Notes under the pieces: generated by a model
What the model was told of the DNA's origin: nothing
Database searches by the model: none
Seen by the model: only the letters and a program-made list of their open reading frames with translations
Translations under genes and position numbers: made by a program
Part shown: positions 1-12,000 of the stretch, piece by piece
How positions within the stretch are numbered: position 1 is the stretch's first letter
How the letters are laid out: each line of letters begins with the position of its first letter
NCBI RefSeq assembly: GCF_035083965.1
Contig: NC_089727.1
Span: forward strand, 19,471,269 to 19,535,268
Length of the DNA: 64,000 nt
Direction of reading: 5' to 3'
From: Branchiostoma lanceolatum
Lineage: Eukaryota; Chordata; Leptocardii; Amphioxiformes; Branchiostomatidae

Positions 1-272
1 AGGCGGAGAAAAACTTACAGACCATGCATTTTCTTGTTAGAATAGCTAATATTTCTACCCATGGGTTAAACATTTGGCTCTGTCTGCGCGGTTTTAGGAT
101 AAATAACGTTTTGAATAAATCGGACGTAAACTGGTCATGTTACGTTATATAATGAACACAGGATTTATGGATGGAAATATTGATTTTACTACATGATATG
201 AGATGTTCATTTGACCACCATTTGCTACCTGGGCGAAATAGGGCCAGTTTATTCCTTTTGGTCAATACCTAC
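1..272. other. Flank of the left TPR-gene copy (duplicated intron DNA)
   Basis: No gene is seen. From about 150 the sequence matches 15095-15213, the intron downstream of the right-hand first exon. The match stops at 272, where the CACTG-ended element begins, and resumes at 3555. This is therefore intron DNA of the left gene copy. The short open frames here lack family features and are not called. Confidence 0.6.
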
Positions 273-3200
273 CACTGCGCGGAAAGCCGAATTTCCGGGT
301 CAGAAATTGCCTTACACATTCATGGAAATTCTGCATTTCCTTCAGAATCATGGCATTTCGGACCTGTTTACGTTGCGCGTCCGGTCCTGTACGTCCCCTA
401 GATACTCCCGGAGATGGACCATTTCCGTGTACAGGAAGTTTAAAGGCCCTTACACACCCGGACATATACCCTTGAAATGACCATACACTGCAGGAAATTC
501 AGCATGTATTGGTCCGTGTGGCGATGTAATGTGCATAATTTAGCGGCAATTATCACCTAATTATCTCTCCAGGTTCTGTCCTATGTAGTGCGGCTGTGCG
601 GTATAGCAGGAAATTCACCGTGTAAAGGTCCGTGTGGCGGTGTGATGTGCATAATTTAGCGGCAATTATCACCTAATTATCACCCCGCATGCTCGTCCGG
701 CTGGATACATCCGGTTACGCTTCAATATTTCTTTTGTCATGGAAAGCAGCTTCAAGGCTACTGCCCCCCCCCCCTCTACTGGATTTTGACCCCTCCCCAC
801 TTTCCCCATTTCTCACGTTTTTATTAATATCGTGATAGCGCCACATTTATTCCGTCTGAAATATCACTAATCGGTGTTTACAAAGATTTCTTATTTTATC
901 CATGTCATAACCTCCTTGATGTCATAACCACCAGCTCTTCGGTTGTACGGATTACGATTGTTCGGGTAGTCCTTTGAAATGCCAGCGTCTATTTGTTCTA
1001 GCTTCTTGAAGACGTCGTCATCTGCTCTCGTCTGGGCGTGAGTGGCGCAGAAGTGTCGTACTGAAACCTAGCCTGGCGGGGTAGCGCAGTCCGTATGATC
1101 CGTCGCTCCTATCAAAACGAGCGAGGGTTGCAGTTGCTTCACAATCCAGACAGACAAGCCGTTGCAATTTCCACATTACATTCTTCATCCGTCTTAAAGT
1201 CCGGGGCAAAGCCGTAGTCAAAAGTCCGGGCTGTAGTGCTTTTGAAGGACGTCACAACGGTAGCTCCATGTCACGATGTTCTGCATTCAAGCGCCTTGCT
1301 TCAGTCTCGTCGTAGAATAGTAACCAAGCTCCAAATGATCCCAGGCATGGCTATATAACACACGCTAGTCTACAAGAGACACGACAATACACATCTGCAC
1401 ACAAATGCCAACTCCTGAAATGCCAACTGATATATTTGAAAATGGTGACATGACCGTTGATTGGCCAATCACGCAACGTGGTTTTGAAACCACGTGCTAG
1501 AATAGATACTATTGGCCTGGGCTTTCTTTTACAAAAATTTGCATGGAGATAGACACAATAACCTGTATGCCAGGTATGTCTATTGTATAAATTTATTTTT
1601 GAACAGCCTGATTACTGGCATTTCACAGTTTACATAATATCTGCCAGAGAAGGTGTAAAAACCTGCGGCTGTGTCTTATCGACAACGACGGCTTGGAAAA
1701 TCAGTAGGCTAACAATGCAAATGTTGTATTCAAGTACTAGTAAATCGTTCTATCGACTAAAGTATATAAACGGCGACATAAATTGAATACGTCGAGTCAA
1801 ATAGATAACATGTTCCAGAACAACATACTATGGACACCATTCATTGCAAGGTGAACATGTGTGTGTATTGTACAGTGACATGGACCTATGTTGATAATAG
1901 TTCGTGCTTGTCGTGTGATGAAGTTAATATTTCTATCTAGCAAAGTGATACACACTGTAGTCCAGATTCATGCGACTTGAAAAAACACCCCAGTCTGTAC
2001 ACAAAATGAATACAGTAAAATAAGATTGAAGGTGTTTTTGTGGCCTAATGTCTTAGAAACACAAACCCGGACAACAAAATACACATAAAACTGATGTTTG
2101 TTTTAGCCAACGGGCAAATATCTCTCCTTCACAAAAGCAAAGCTTCACACCAACTCGTAGATTTCAGAATCAGATAGACCAATGATATATTGAGGTTTAT
2201 TAAATATCGATAGACCACTTGTTTATCTACCGTCTGCAGTAAAGCAGAATCCGCACATTTTGACGTTACGTAGTATCCTAATTCCCATCATCGTATGATT
2301 AAGCTGTGAGGTTGAGAAAAGATCTCCTTTTTCGTAACAAAGAAGCATTATCTTATCTAAACCTTCATCTTCGTTCCCAGCGGCTGACACCGACGGACTA
2401 ATTCTGCTAATATTTAAATTTGGCCCGGGTGGTCACCATGAAACAAAAATACTTTACGCCGGGCGTTTTTGGCTTCTGTCTAAGAAAAACCGCACCAGAC
2501 AACGCAATACACATCCCACCAAAGCAATGTACTGATTGTTTATATTAACACCAGGAAAATGACAATTCTACTACAGTGCATTTTAAATCAACTCGTAGAT
2601 CTAGGTCTGTCACTGTGATGGAACTGTAGGCTTGTGGCGCATGTTATGTAAACATCAGATAGAGCCGTTTATCTAACAACTACGTTAAACAAGAGGGTCT
2701 GTTTTTTTTCACATTTTGCTTTAAATGTTTTATCATTGGGCATTTGGACATCGGTTTTCGTGTCGGGAAAAAGTTATGAGATTATCTCATACCCTAGTTA
2801 ACCGCCTTTTGTATATTTAAGCTGTGGCTTTCGGGCCAGGGCGGGTTCCTGAGCGGGCGCGGGTTTCTGAGCGGGCGGGGGGCTCAGCAGGGCGGGCGAG
2901 GGGCTCAGCAGGGCGGGCGGGGTCTCTGGTGGGCGGGGGTCTCAGGGCGATATAAATGTCGCCCAGCTCAGAACGATTGCGACCGTCGTTTGGATCTAGC
3001 GGCGTCCCGCGCGGTTCCCCGTAGGAAATGTCGGCACGTTCAAAACCCAGCCTCACTAATCATGATGTTGGTGTTTTTGGAGACCATTCTTGTCGACCTA
3101 GGTGGATTTCAAAATAAACGACATTCAACATATTGGAACGCCAATTATCCATTTTGTTCGGACGATCTGCAGCTGGTAGAAACACTTCTATCTCGCTTAT

Positions 3201-3554
3201 ATCAGATGGCCCCTTTAATATAATCAAGAAAATTAGATCACGTTAATTCAAGCCATTTTCTTCAGCTTTTTGCCAGTAGAACATAATATTACCTCGGTAA
3301 TGTACAGGTAATTATCACCTAGAACGCACGAAGGGCCGTATATAATTATCATCCTTTTGTCATCCGTTTTCCACTACACGTCAAGTATAAGGATACCGTA
3401 AATTCCCATACACTTTCCAGGTCCAGGCGTGTAAGAAAAAATCTAGGACCGGACACGGCGATCCCTGAAACCCATGTACACAACCATTACACGGTGAATT
3501 TGACAGGTGTGTAAGGGCACTGATACTCCTTGAAATTCGACTTTTAGAGCAGTG
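273..3554. mobile_element. CACTG-ended DNA transposon (CACTA/EnSpm-like), non-autonomous, 3282 bp
   Basis: The left end reads CACTGC and the right end GCAGTG. Behind them lie imperfect inverted repeats sharing GAATTTC and CCTTACACA at matching distances. The element is flanked by TAC at 270-272 and 3555-3557. The paralogous region at 15214 reads caatacc-TAG-gtctactg without the element, which is an empty site and confirms the borders apart from one changed base. CACTG ends with 3-bp target duplications fit the CMC (CACTA/EnSpm-like) superfamily. Degenerate copies of the subterminal sequence recur near 480-520 and 600-650. No transposase reading frame is seen. A G-rich block lies at 2830-2950. 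The element inserted in the intron of the left TPR gene after the tandem duplication. Confidence 0.8.
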
Positions 3555-3762
3555 TACGTCTACTGAACATGCATTTGAAACTTCATGTGGTCAATAAAAG
3601 GTAAATACACACTGCCAAAAGTAGTAAAAATGCATTCATTTTTTCTTGGAGTATTCTGCCCTCAAAAATGCAGAACTCGCTCCACCCAGATAAAAACTTT
3701 GTCTGCAGAATGAAGAAAGAAAAATGAGGTGCTTTAAGCACCGTGCTTATGATAACTTTTTA

Positions 3763-4429
3763 CCCTATCCAGACTGGGGGGGGGGGCTAAAAGTGCCCGC
3801 GCCAACTTTGACATCGTATTTCTGCCGAACGATGTATGCTAGGACAACCAAACTTGGTGACTTTTCCTAAAATTTTGTTGGCAACAATTTTATCATAATG
3901 GTTTAAGTTTATCATTTTTTAATGTTGCCATGGCAACGGGTTTCTGACTGGCATTTTATGCAAAAATCATTAATTTTTTAAAAACAATGAAATTTCTCGT
4001 TTTTTTTTTCACAACTACACTAGTTTTCCTACATGTATAACATTACATGTAATAAGATGTAACTTTCCTGATTTAATATTCATAATTTATGCTAATTTGA
4101 TGACGTAATCAGCCAAAATCCAAGATGGCGGACTATATCACTATTTCAGGTATCAGCAGGCTTTTTCGCCCTTAAAATCGTCAATACCTGACATTTTCTT
4201 TATCAGAAACATTAAGCCAATAAAATCACATCGATGACGTCATAATTACGTCATATTACGTCAAAACGTCACCAAAATTACAGGAATTATAAAACTTGAC
4301 GTGAATATCGCTCCCTGCAAATTTGGTGATGATACATCATACCGTTCGGAAATTATGAGGGGGGGCGAATCAGCCCCCCCCCCCCCACCCCCGTCCCAGA
4401 TATACCAAAAAAGCCCAGTCTGGCTAGGG
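3763..4429. mobile_element. piggyBac-like MITE, 667 bp
   Basis: The ends are inverted copies of CCCTAGCCAGACTGGG (left end has T at position 6). They are flanked by TTTA on the left and TTAA on the right. The related copy at 33739-34649 has perfect TTAA flanks. TTAA target sites with CCCT ends are typical of piggyBac. It differs from that copy by an internal deletion of about 245 bp. The right paralogue near 15380 (ttttaagaatttg) lacks it. The interior has several TGACGTCA-like words at 4230-4275, and the right end lies only 43 bp from the exon at 4473. There is no coding capacity. Confidence 0.8.
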
Positions 4430-4472
4430 TTAAGAAGTTACTAACACTCTAGGGGTAAACGTTTTCGCTCAC

Positions 4473-5167
4473 CTTGGTTTTACTTGTGTTGATGTCTTGT
4501 CTGATTTTTGCTGTGAGCGGTGGACAATGGCAACTGTTCCTTGAACGTTGTAACACCGCGCCAGTGCCGTGTTGTACAGAGCAGTAGCTTTGGTCAATTC
4601 TCTAGTGTCTCTAGTTTCTGTTCCTCTTTCTAGGCACACGTCACCGAGACTTTTAATGGCCTCTGTTTCTAACATGTTGTCCTCCTTTACTATCCCCTCT
4701 ACCATCAACTGTGCGTATCCAACCAGCACAGAGTCTGTGTTATCACCAGCAGTTTGTCTCTTGTCCAGGTCGTGGAACTTGGCCGCCACCTTTGCGGGTG
4801 TAGTCGTTTCCTTGGATTCATTTGGCTGTTTTGGACCCTGTGACCGCTTCAACGACACCATTTGTAAAAGTCTCTCCGTGTATTCGTATCGGTGTTCTAT
4901 ACCTTCTCCCTGATCCCTATTACGACACCGGACAACAGCAGCAATGTAAAGCGCCAAGGCCATGTTGAAATCCCCTACGTCCTTCCCGAGTCTTCCCTTC
5001 TCCAAGTTCACGTCGCCCAGACTTTTGAGCAGCTCCACTTCCAGCAGCCTGTCCTTATCAGCTACGGCGTCCACCAGGGCACGGAGGTAGCCTGTCTCCA
5101 CCCGGGCTAGTCCGTACCTCCTGCCCTTCGCGTCCGCCTCACGGAGTTTCTCACAGACCCTCAACAT
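4473..5167 (-). CDS. First coding exon of a TPR protein (left tandem copy, intact)
   Basis: This encodes 231 residues from ATG at 5165-5167 (MLRVCEKLREADAKG) to a donor site (AAG|GTGAGC) at 4472. It ends in phase 2. The protein is alpha-helical and contains two copies of a module with consensus LGDVxLxxG...D...A.ALY..AL.RC, at about residues 50-83 and 168-206. The same module recurs at the start of the long exon of the neighbouring copy, so this is the N-terminal helical-repeat part of the nucleotidyltransferase/TPR protein. Exon and 5' flank are very similar to 15434-18580. Downstream exons are not in the window. From the spacing in the right copy (1.66 kb) plus the two transposons here (3.95 kb), exon 2 should lie roughly 1 kb beyond the left edge. 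The family role is unknown; a scaffold or innate-immune role is only a guess. Confidence 0.75.
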
Positions 5168-6450
5168 GGCGGACTTCTGCTAAGAAAATGTATCTACAAT
5201 TCTTACCCTTTATGGTTATAGGTCTCCGTGTTAGCTATTTGCGCGTGACTCGAACAAACAGGTCTGGACAAACATCCCCTGCTCGTGTCAATATTACATC
5301 ATCCGTCGGTCGATAACAAAGTTCAAAGGTTCAACAACACAAGTAAAGCTTCGATAATACTCGTAAACGTGTCAGGTAGCATAGTTGTTTTCATTATTTC
5401 TGTATTGATGTTAAAGGCATCTAGCCTTTGTCTACACAATCTCTCACTAGCAGCTTCGATAGTACTCGCAAACGTGTCAGGTAGCATGGTTGTTTTCATT
5501 ATTTCTGATTGAAGTTAACGGCATCTAGCCTACGTCCACACAATCTCTCGCTAGCAGAGGTTAATGACCCCCTCTCCGAGCGTGCGGTATCCATCGGGCC
5601 GGCCGCTAGGAGCGCGATTTAGTAAGGCTATGCGTCCTCCACGGCCATGGAATTTACTAAATCGATGAACCCGATAAACTATACGACCACAGACCAGCAT
5701 TAATCCGCACAACTGTTAGTTCATCACTAATCTATGAATTAATCTAAGAACTCCACGGCTCCAAACCAGTCTTAGTCCCTCCACGCGTACGGCCGTGGAG
5801 TTCTATGATCTCAATAAACTCCATGGTCTAGAGCAGTATTTATATGTCACTTAACTATAAATTAATCTATGGACTTCACTAATTATAAATCCATGAACAC
5901 GATAGACCCCACGGCCCAGACTAGTATGATTACGTCTACGGCTGTGGAGTTTATTAATTTATTGACAAACCCGATTAACTCACTTCTAGACCGGTATTAG
6001 TCCGTCTGGACAACGGCCCTTTTTGTCGCATAAATGTTAGTGGGAGGGGATATGGGCATGGGTCTTAGCAAAGTGATTATGTATGAAAAAACAGCGTAAG
6101 AGGAGTGCAATGGAAGTATATGGTATTACCAAGGAACAGATATAAACTTAGCACAATAAGCAACTAGAATTGTTTCACTCAAAATATATTTTGTCTTTAA
6201 ATAACTTCGGATCTCCAAGTGATGATCAACCTGTGACGTCAGGCTGCCGATATATCAACATTTTCGATTGACATGTCGGTATCTACAATTGACAATCCAG
6301 TGCGTGATGTACGCGTGACAGACGCATGTCAGACTGACAGAGAGCGAGGTTCTCTGGTGCCGACATGGGGATGTTTGTGATTTAATATCTAAAATTATCG
6401 TGAGAAAATATGATTCTTCCTCAAAGACCTACTAAATGCAAAATCAAGTC
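5168..6450 (-). promoter_or_regulatory. Duplicated 5' flank of the left TPR gene, with 105-bp repeats
   Basis: This region aligns along almost its whole length with 17264-18580, upstream of the other copy, so it is the likely promoter/5'-UTR region. It contains about 1.5 units of a 105-bp tandem repeat (5340-5515); the other copy has one unit more. The repeat is open in some frames, but that follows from its length and composition, so I do not call it coding. I could not identify a transcription start. The shared tract ends near 6450, where transposon sequence begins. Confidence 0.5.
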
Positions 6451-6470
6451 ATTGTTTCCCTTTAAATATA

Positions 6471-7150
6471 TCCAGCACAGCATCGGCAGATACTTCCTTA
6501 AAAAATGCAGCACATGTTGTGAGGAGCTTGGCTGGGAACAAAGCAATCAGCTGTCATGAGCTCAGCTACTGAGTACCTCAGGCTCATTCGGCAAGAATAC
6601 AGTCCTGTATACTTATTACCATCATCGGCGCGGCACACTTAATGTTAACCGAGGCAGGCCATCCTTATGAATATTCATTGTTTTTTTGTTGCCTGCTGTG
6701 ACAAACCAAGTCACAACCATCTTAGTTATGTTTATTCAAGTGACAAGTTCCTTGATCATGTGAATAATTATACACATGCAGTTCCACAGCATATATTACT
6801 TAAGTCTAAAATGTGGCATGCCATGGGTGCTCAGAGTTTTTCAGACAGTATAATGTTTTTTTTATTCATTTTCAACGTCTGTATTTAAAAAAAAAAATAT
6901 TGTATCTGATAGCTGTTAGACGAAGAGATGGTCACAAAGACTTTAATTAGCTTCCTAGAATATGTAGAAATTTGTATTTTGATCCACTGGCACTGGTAAA
7001 TTTTTCAATGTGATGTTGATAATGGTGATACATTTTATAGTTTGTCAGAAAAACATTGTACTTACATAACTCAAATTTACCTGCATTAACCTGCATATGC
7101 AAGTAGTGCTTTGAGTATGTGAATGTCTCTCAGCCTGCCTAAAACAAAAA
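6471..7150 (+). mobile_element. Fragment of the 3.57-kb CACTG element family (interior part)
   Basis: The stretch from about 6471 (cagcatcggcagatacttcc) to 7125 matches in order the interior of the element at 61572-62430. Shared parts include the word tatacacatgcagttccac and the tail containing a CATATGCA-like site. The ends with CACTGC are missing, so this is a degraded relic. The exon-like open segment that is intact in the full copies has stops here. It inserted next to the promoter region of the left TPR gene. Confidence 0.65.
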
Positions 7151-7560
7151 AGTGTCCTCCATGCAAAAGTGTCCCCCATGCAAATGTCCCAAGGTACATC
7201 ATTTCCTAACGCAAGTGCCCCCCAAGTAAAAGGGTTCCCCCATAAAAAAATTGTTCCTCATGCAAAATTGTCCCTCATGCAAAATTGTCCTCCTTGCAAA
7301 ATGTCCCCATACGAATGTCCAAGATGTGAAATGATTTCCCCACGCAAGTGTCCCCAAATCAAAATTGTCCAAATGAAAAATTCTCCCCAATGAAAAATTG
7401 TCCACTATGAAGATTTGACCTCCGTGCAAAAGTGTCTCCCATGAAAAATTTCCCATATGCAAAAGTGTCTCCAATGCAAGTGTCTCCCATGTAAAAAATT
7501 GTCCCCCATGAATAATTGACCTCCATGCAAAATTGTCCCAATGTAAAATTTCCCTCCATT
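7150..7560. repeat. Degenerate ~19-bp minisatellite
   Basis: About twenty imperfect copies of a unit like atgcaaaattgtccccc follow one another, varying from roughly 17 to 21 bp. Both strands show open frames with runs such as MGDTF or CKMSP. These are produced by the repeat and are not called as genes. It is not a CRISPR: there are no constant repeats with unique spacers. Confidence 0.75.
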
Positions 7561-9095
7561 TCTTCCTGATGCGGGAAAAGGGGCCCGACCGTGGGGGTTT
7601 ACAGTAAAAACATGCAATGACTGCAGGTGCAATGACCCCTAAAACTGAACGAGCGTTCAGATCGAATTACGTCAATTCGAACACAGTGTAGCAGTGGTTC
7701 GAATTAGGCAGGACATGGGAGTTTCTTAGCATGAATTTGACCACCGTGAACACATTGAATAAATGAATAGTTTATTAAAAATCAAAAGAACACTGCAGCC
7801 CCAGGCTGAATTGCGTCTTTTCTTACAGACAACACGTCATCAAATCTTCTAAAACTGTACAAATTACATCATCACATCTTAAGTGAAGCATTGTCAACTA
7901 CTGGCCTATTGGACGAACTGTAACATAAAAGCTTTCCTTTTTCCATTCAAATGCAATGAATAATCTATAACATGCCGTCATTTAGTACTTTACTGTACAT
8001 AGGTCTAACATCAACTATTCAAAACATGTAAACAGCGTGTGAAATACAGTAAGTCTGCAAAAAATATGCAAGACTTGTTGGATTCTGTTTTAAAGTCAGA
8101 TGTCAGATCGAAAATACAATATCCTTTGCTAGCGGTCGACAAGATAAAGTCGACGCGTGGATGGTGTACTATGTTTAATACTAGGGTCGGTCGGGTAACC
8201 TAAGTACTAACATTGAGTCTCAGTCCCCAAATTATGTTACACTATTTCGTTTGCAGTAAATATTGGAGGTGCAGGGTTGGTCTGTATGAGGTCTATATAA
8301 ATGAATGAAGTTACAGTGCTACGAACTAAAACCAATTTATTATAACTGTTAACAATTGGTCATTGTTATGTGTTGAAATGTGTTCAAATGACTCAAGAAT
8401 GGTAAAAAAAAATTTTTTTCAAAATTTTTCGAAAGCAAAAATCGGGATTCAAGACTTGCCAACCGTCTGGGGCAGAATGTTTGCTTTAAAACTTTCATAA
8501 TCTTGACGTCGACAAACTACATTGACAGAAACTACTTAGCTAACAACCGATCATATGTAAGCGGCTTAATCTTATATGAATATTTTTCAAACATACCCAA
8601 GTCACATTTGAAAGTATAAAATTTTTCAAATATACTTCTGTCACATTTGGAAGTATGAAATATTCAGGAATATCATTCATCCAAAATAATTCATTCATTC
8701 AATACCCCCCCCCCTCATGAAAATTCGGCTCGTCGCGAATAACACACATGTGCACATGTGTCACATTCCTCTCATAGCACACCGGAATAATAATGTTTGT
8801 GTTGATTATAGTGAGAACATTTATATGTTACCATTAATTTTAATCTGGCGTTCATAATCCTCGCCGTAATTTCTGATATGCATAGGAACAAATTGTGTCG
8901 ATCTCTACTAAAGCCACCGAAAACACAATCAAGAAAATCTATTGACCACCCTCTTCCGGAGTTTCGTCAAAAGGTGTCTTTAATTCCCAAATAAATTGCT
9001 ACGGGGCCCAAACTAAGTACTAGGAAGGTACAAAATTTTAATTGTAACATTTTAGGCTTGACTCACTATATAGCGACAAGCAAACGTTTTAAAAC
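7561..9095. other. 3' flank of the nucleotidyltransferase/TPR gene; nothing recognised
   Basis: AT-rich DNA between the minisatellite and the stop codon at 9096. It probably contains the 3' UTR of the minus-strand gene at its right end. A pair of near-identical short words (caaatatacttctgtcacatttg-like) repeats at 8585-8660. I see no coding exon or structured RNA here. Confidence 0.4.
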
Positions 9096-12000
9096 TTATT
9101 TCAGGTATGTTGATATATTCATTGTTTGTTTGTTAGTTTGTATTGTATTGGACGACCCTATTGAATTGGCGACGTCAGGATGTGCGTTGTTCTCGCCATA
9201 GATAGATTGCTTCATCTGTAGTGACTGTTCATAATAGCTGACTGCCATTCTGTGATCCCCAAGGTCACCCCAGGTATTACCCAAGTTGTTCAATAAGGCA
9301 GCAATACCAGGATGAGCAGTGTCCTCGCCATAGATAGTCTGCATCATCTGTAGTGACTGTTCATAATAGCTAACGGCCGATCTGTGATCCCCAAGCGTCC
9401 TCAAGGCTCCACCCAAGTTGTTAAGTGAGGCGGCAATATCAGGATGTACGGTGTCCTCATCATAGATAGCCCGCATCATCTGTAGTGACTGTTCATGATA
9501 GCTGACCGCTTTTCTGTGATGCCCAAGGTGACTCCAGGCTGTACCCAAGTTGTTCAGTGAGGCGGCAATATCAAGATGTACAGTGTCCTCGCCATATATA
9601 GTCCGCTTTATCTGTAGTGACTGTCCATAATAGCTGACCGCCTTTCGGTGATCCCCAAGGACGCTCCAGGCGTTACCCAAGTTGTTCAGTGAGGCGGCAA
9701 TATCAGGATGTGCGGTGTCCTCGCCATAGATAGTCCACCTCATCTGTAGTGACTGTTCATAATAGCTCACAGCCGTTCTGTGATCCCCTAGCACCCTCCA
9801 GGCTCCACCCAAGTTGTTCAGTGAGGAGGCAATATCAGGATGTGCGGTGTCCTCGCTATAGATAGTCCGCCAAATCTGTAGTGACTGTTCATAGAAGCTG
9901 ACCGCCTTTCTATGACCCCTAAGGTCGGTCCAGGCGTTACCCGAGTTGTTAAGTGAGGCGGCAATATCAGGATGTGCGGTGTCCTTGCCATAGATAGTCC
10001 GCTTCATCTGTAGTGACTGTTCATAATAGCTGACGGCCGTTCTGTGATTCCCAAGCGACCTCCAGACTCCACCCAAATTATTCAGTGAGGCGGCAATATT
10101 AGGATGTGCGGTGTCCTCGCCATATATAGCCCGATTCATCTGTAGTGACTGTTCATAACAGCTGACGGCCATTCTGTGATTTCCAAGCGCCCTCAAGGCT
10201 CCACCCAAGTTGTTTAGTGAGGCGGCAATATCAGGATGTGCGGTGTCCTCGCCATAGATAGCCCGATTCATCTGTAGTGACTGTTCATAACAGCTGACGG
10301 CCATTCTGTGATCCCCAAGCGCCCTCAAGGCTCCACCCAAGTTGTTAAGTAAGGCGGCAATACCAGGATGTGCAGTGTCCTCGCCATAGATAGTCCGCTT
10401 CATCTGTAGTGACCGTTTATAATAGCTGACAGCCGTTCTGTGATCCCCAAGCGCCCTCAAGGCTGTACCCAAGTTGTTCAGTGAGGAGGCAATATCAGGA
10501 TGTGCGGTGTCCTCGCCATAGATAGTCCGCTTCATCTTTAGTGACTGTTCATAATAGCTGATCGCCTTTCTGTGATCCCCAAGCGCCCTCCAGGCTCCAC
10601 CCAAGTTGTTCAGTGAGGCAGCAATATCAGGATGTGCGGTGTCCTTGCCATAGATAGTCCACTGCATCTGTAGAGCCTGTTCAAAATAGCTGACGGCCGT
10701 TCTGTGATCCCCAAGCTCCCTCCAGGCGTTACCCAAGTTGTTTAGTGAGGCGGCAATATCAGGATGTGCAGTGTCCTCGCCATAGGTAGTCCGCTTCATC
10801 TGTAGTGACTGTTCATAATAGCTGACGGCCGTTCTGTGATTCCCAAGCGACCTCCAGACTCCACCAAAATTATTCAGTGAGGCGGCAATATCAGGATGTG
10901 CGGTGTCCTCGCCATATATAGCCCGATTCATCTGTAGTGACTGTTCATAACAGCTGACGGCCATTCTGTGATCCCCAAGCGCCCTCAAGGCTCCACCCAA
11001 GTTGTTAAGTGAGGCGGCAATATCAGGATGTGCGGTGTCCTCACCATAGATAGTCCGCCTCATCTGTAGTGACTGTTCATAATAGCTAACGGCCGATTTG
11101 TGTTCCCCAAGCGCCTCCCAGGCGGTACCCAAGTTGTTCAGTGAGGCGGAAATATCAGAATGTACAGCGTTTTTACCATACTCTGATAGATAGTTGTGCA
11201 GTATTTGCTCTCTACATGTCATAGAATTTTGGAAATCGCACAGACTTCCATATACCTCTGCTTTTAGCTTTGAGGAATTGTCAAAGAAGTTGGATGTGAT
11301 CTTAAAATAATGGTCATTGGTCAGTTGAGAAATAAAGCACTTTAATGGTCTTTCTGTGTAATAGTATCTCATGATCTGTTTTGTATTTGAGATGTAAAAC
11401 ACTTTCTGTATTTTCTCCCCATTGTCCGTATCGCCTGCAATTGACGTTAAGGCTGACATGTTTTCCACCTGACCACGATTGTTCATGTATGTCCTCAGCC
11501 TCAGTTCGGCTGAGATACTGACCAGCACCATCAAGTGATGTGTGTTCTCACTACTGATGACTCCCATATTTTTTAGCTCCCGAATAGTCTCCCAGATTGT
11601 TGTCGGCTGTATATTATGAAGTAGTGCCCAACAGGACACTGCAAGACTCGAAAATCGATATATTTCTTTTTTAACATTCAGCAGACTGGTAGTGAGAGCC
11701 TGCGTTTGAAAGTTTGGTGCATTCTCACTCAATACAGTTTTTGCCATTACCATCTGAACTGTTCCGTCATTGTCGTTAAGTTGCTGAGTCCATATAGACC
11801 TGTACACATCGACCAAGCTCTGTTCTCCCGTGATAAGAGAAACATTTCCCAATATACTAGCAAGATGGTAGCCTTTCTTCAAATGAAACGTAAGGTCGTC
11901 CTTCACAATGTTGGTCATATTGCTTGGTGTGTGGATGAGTTCACTTGTTCCTGTGCTGTTTTTACCCCTACCCAATGGAGTCTTGCATGCATGTGGCATG

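Noticed and set aside
5285-5512. Small hydrophobic protein (NVSGSIVVFII repeats)
   Set aside because: Made by the 105-bp repeat, which is a multiple of three; it lies in the 5' flank and its frame is not otherwise supported.
7150-7560. Possible CRISPR or small-peptide array
   Set aside because: Unit length varies from 17 to 21 bp with no constant repeat/unique spacer division; a degenerate minisatellite.
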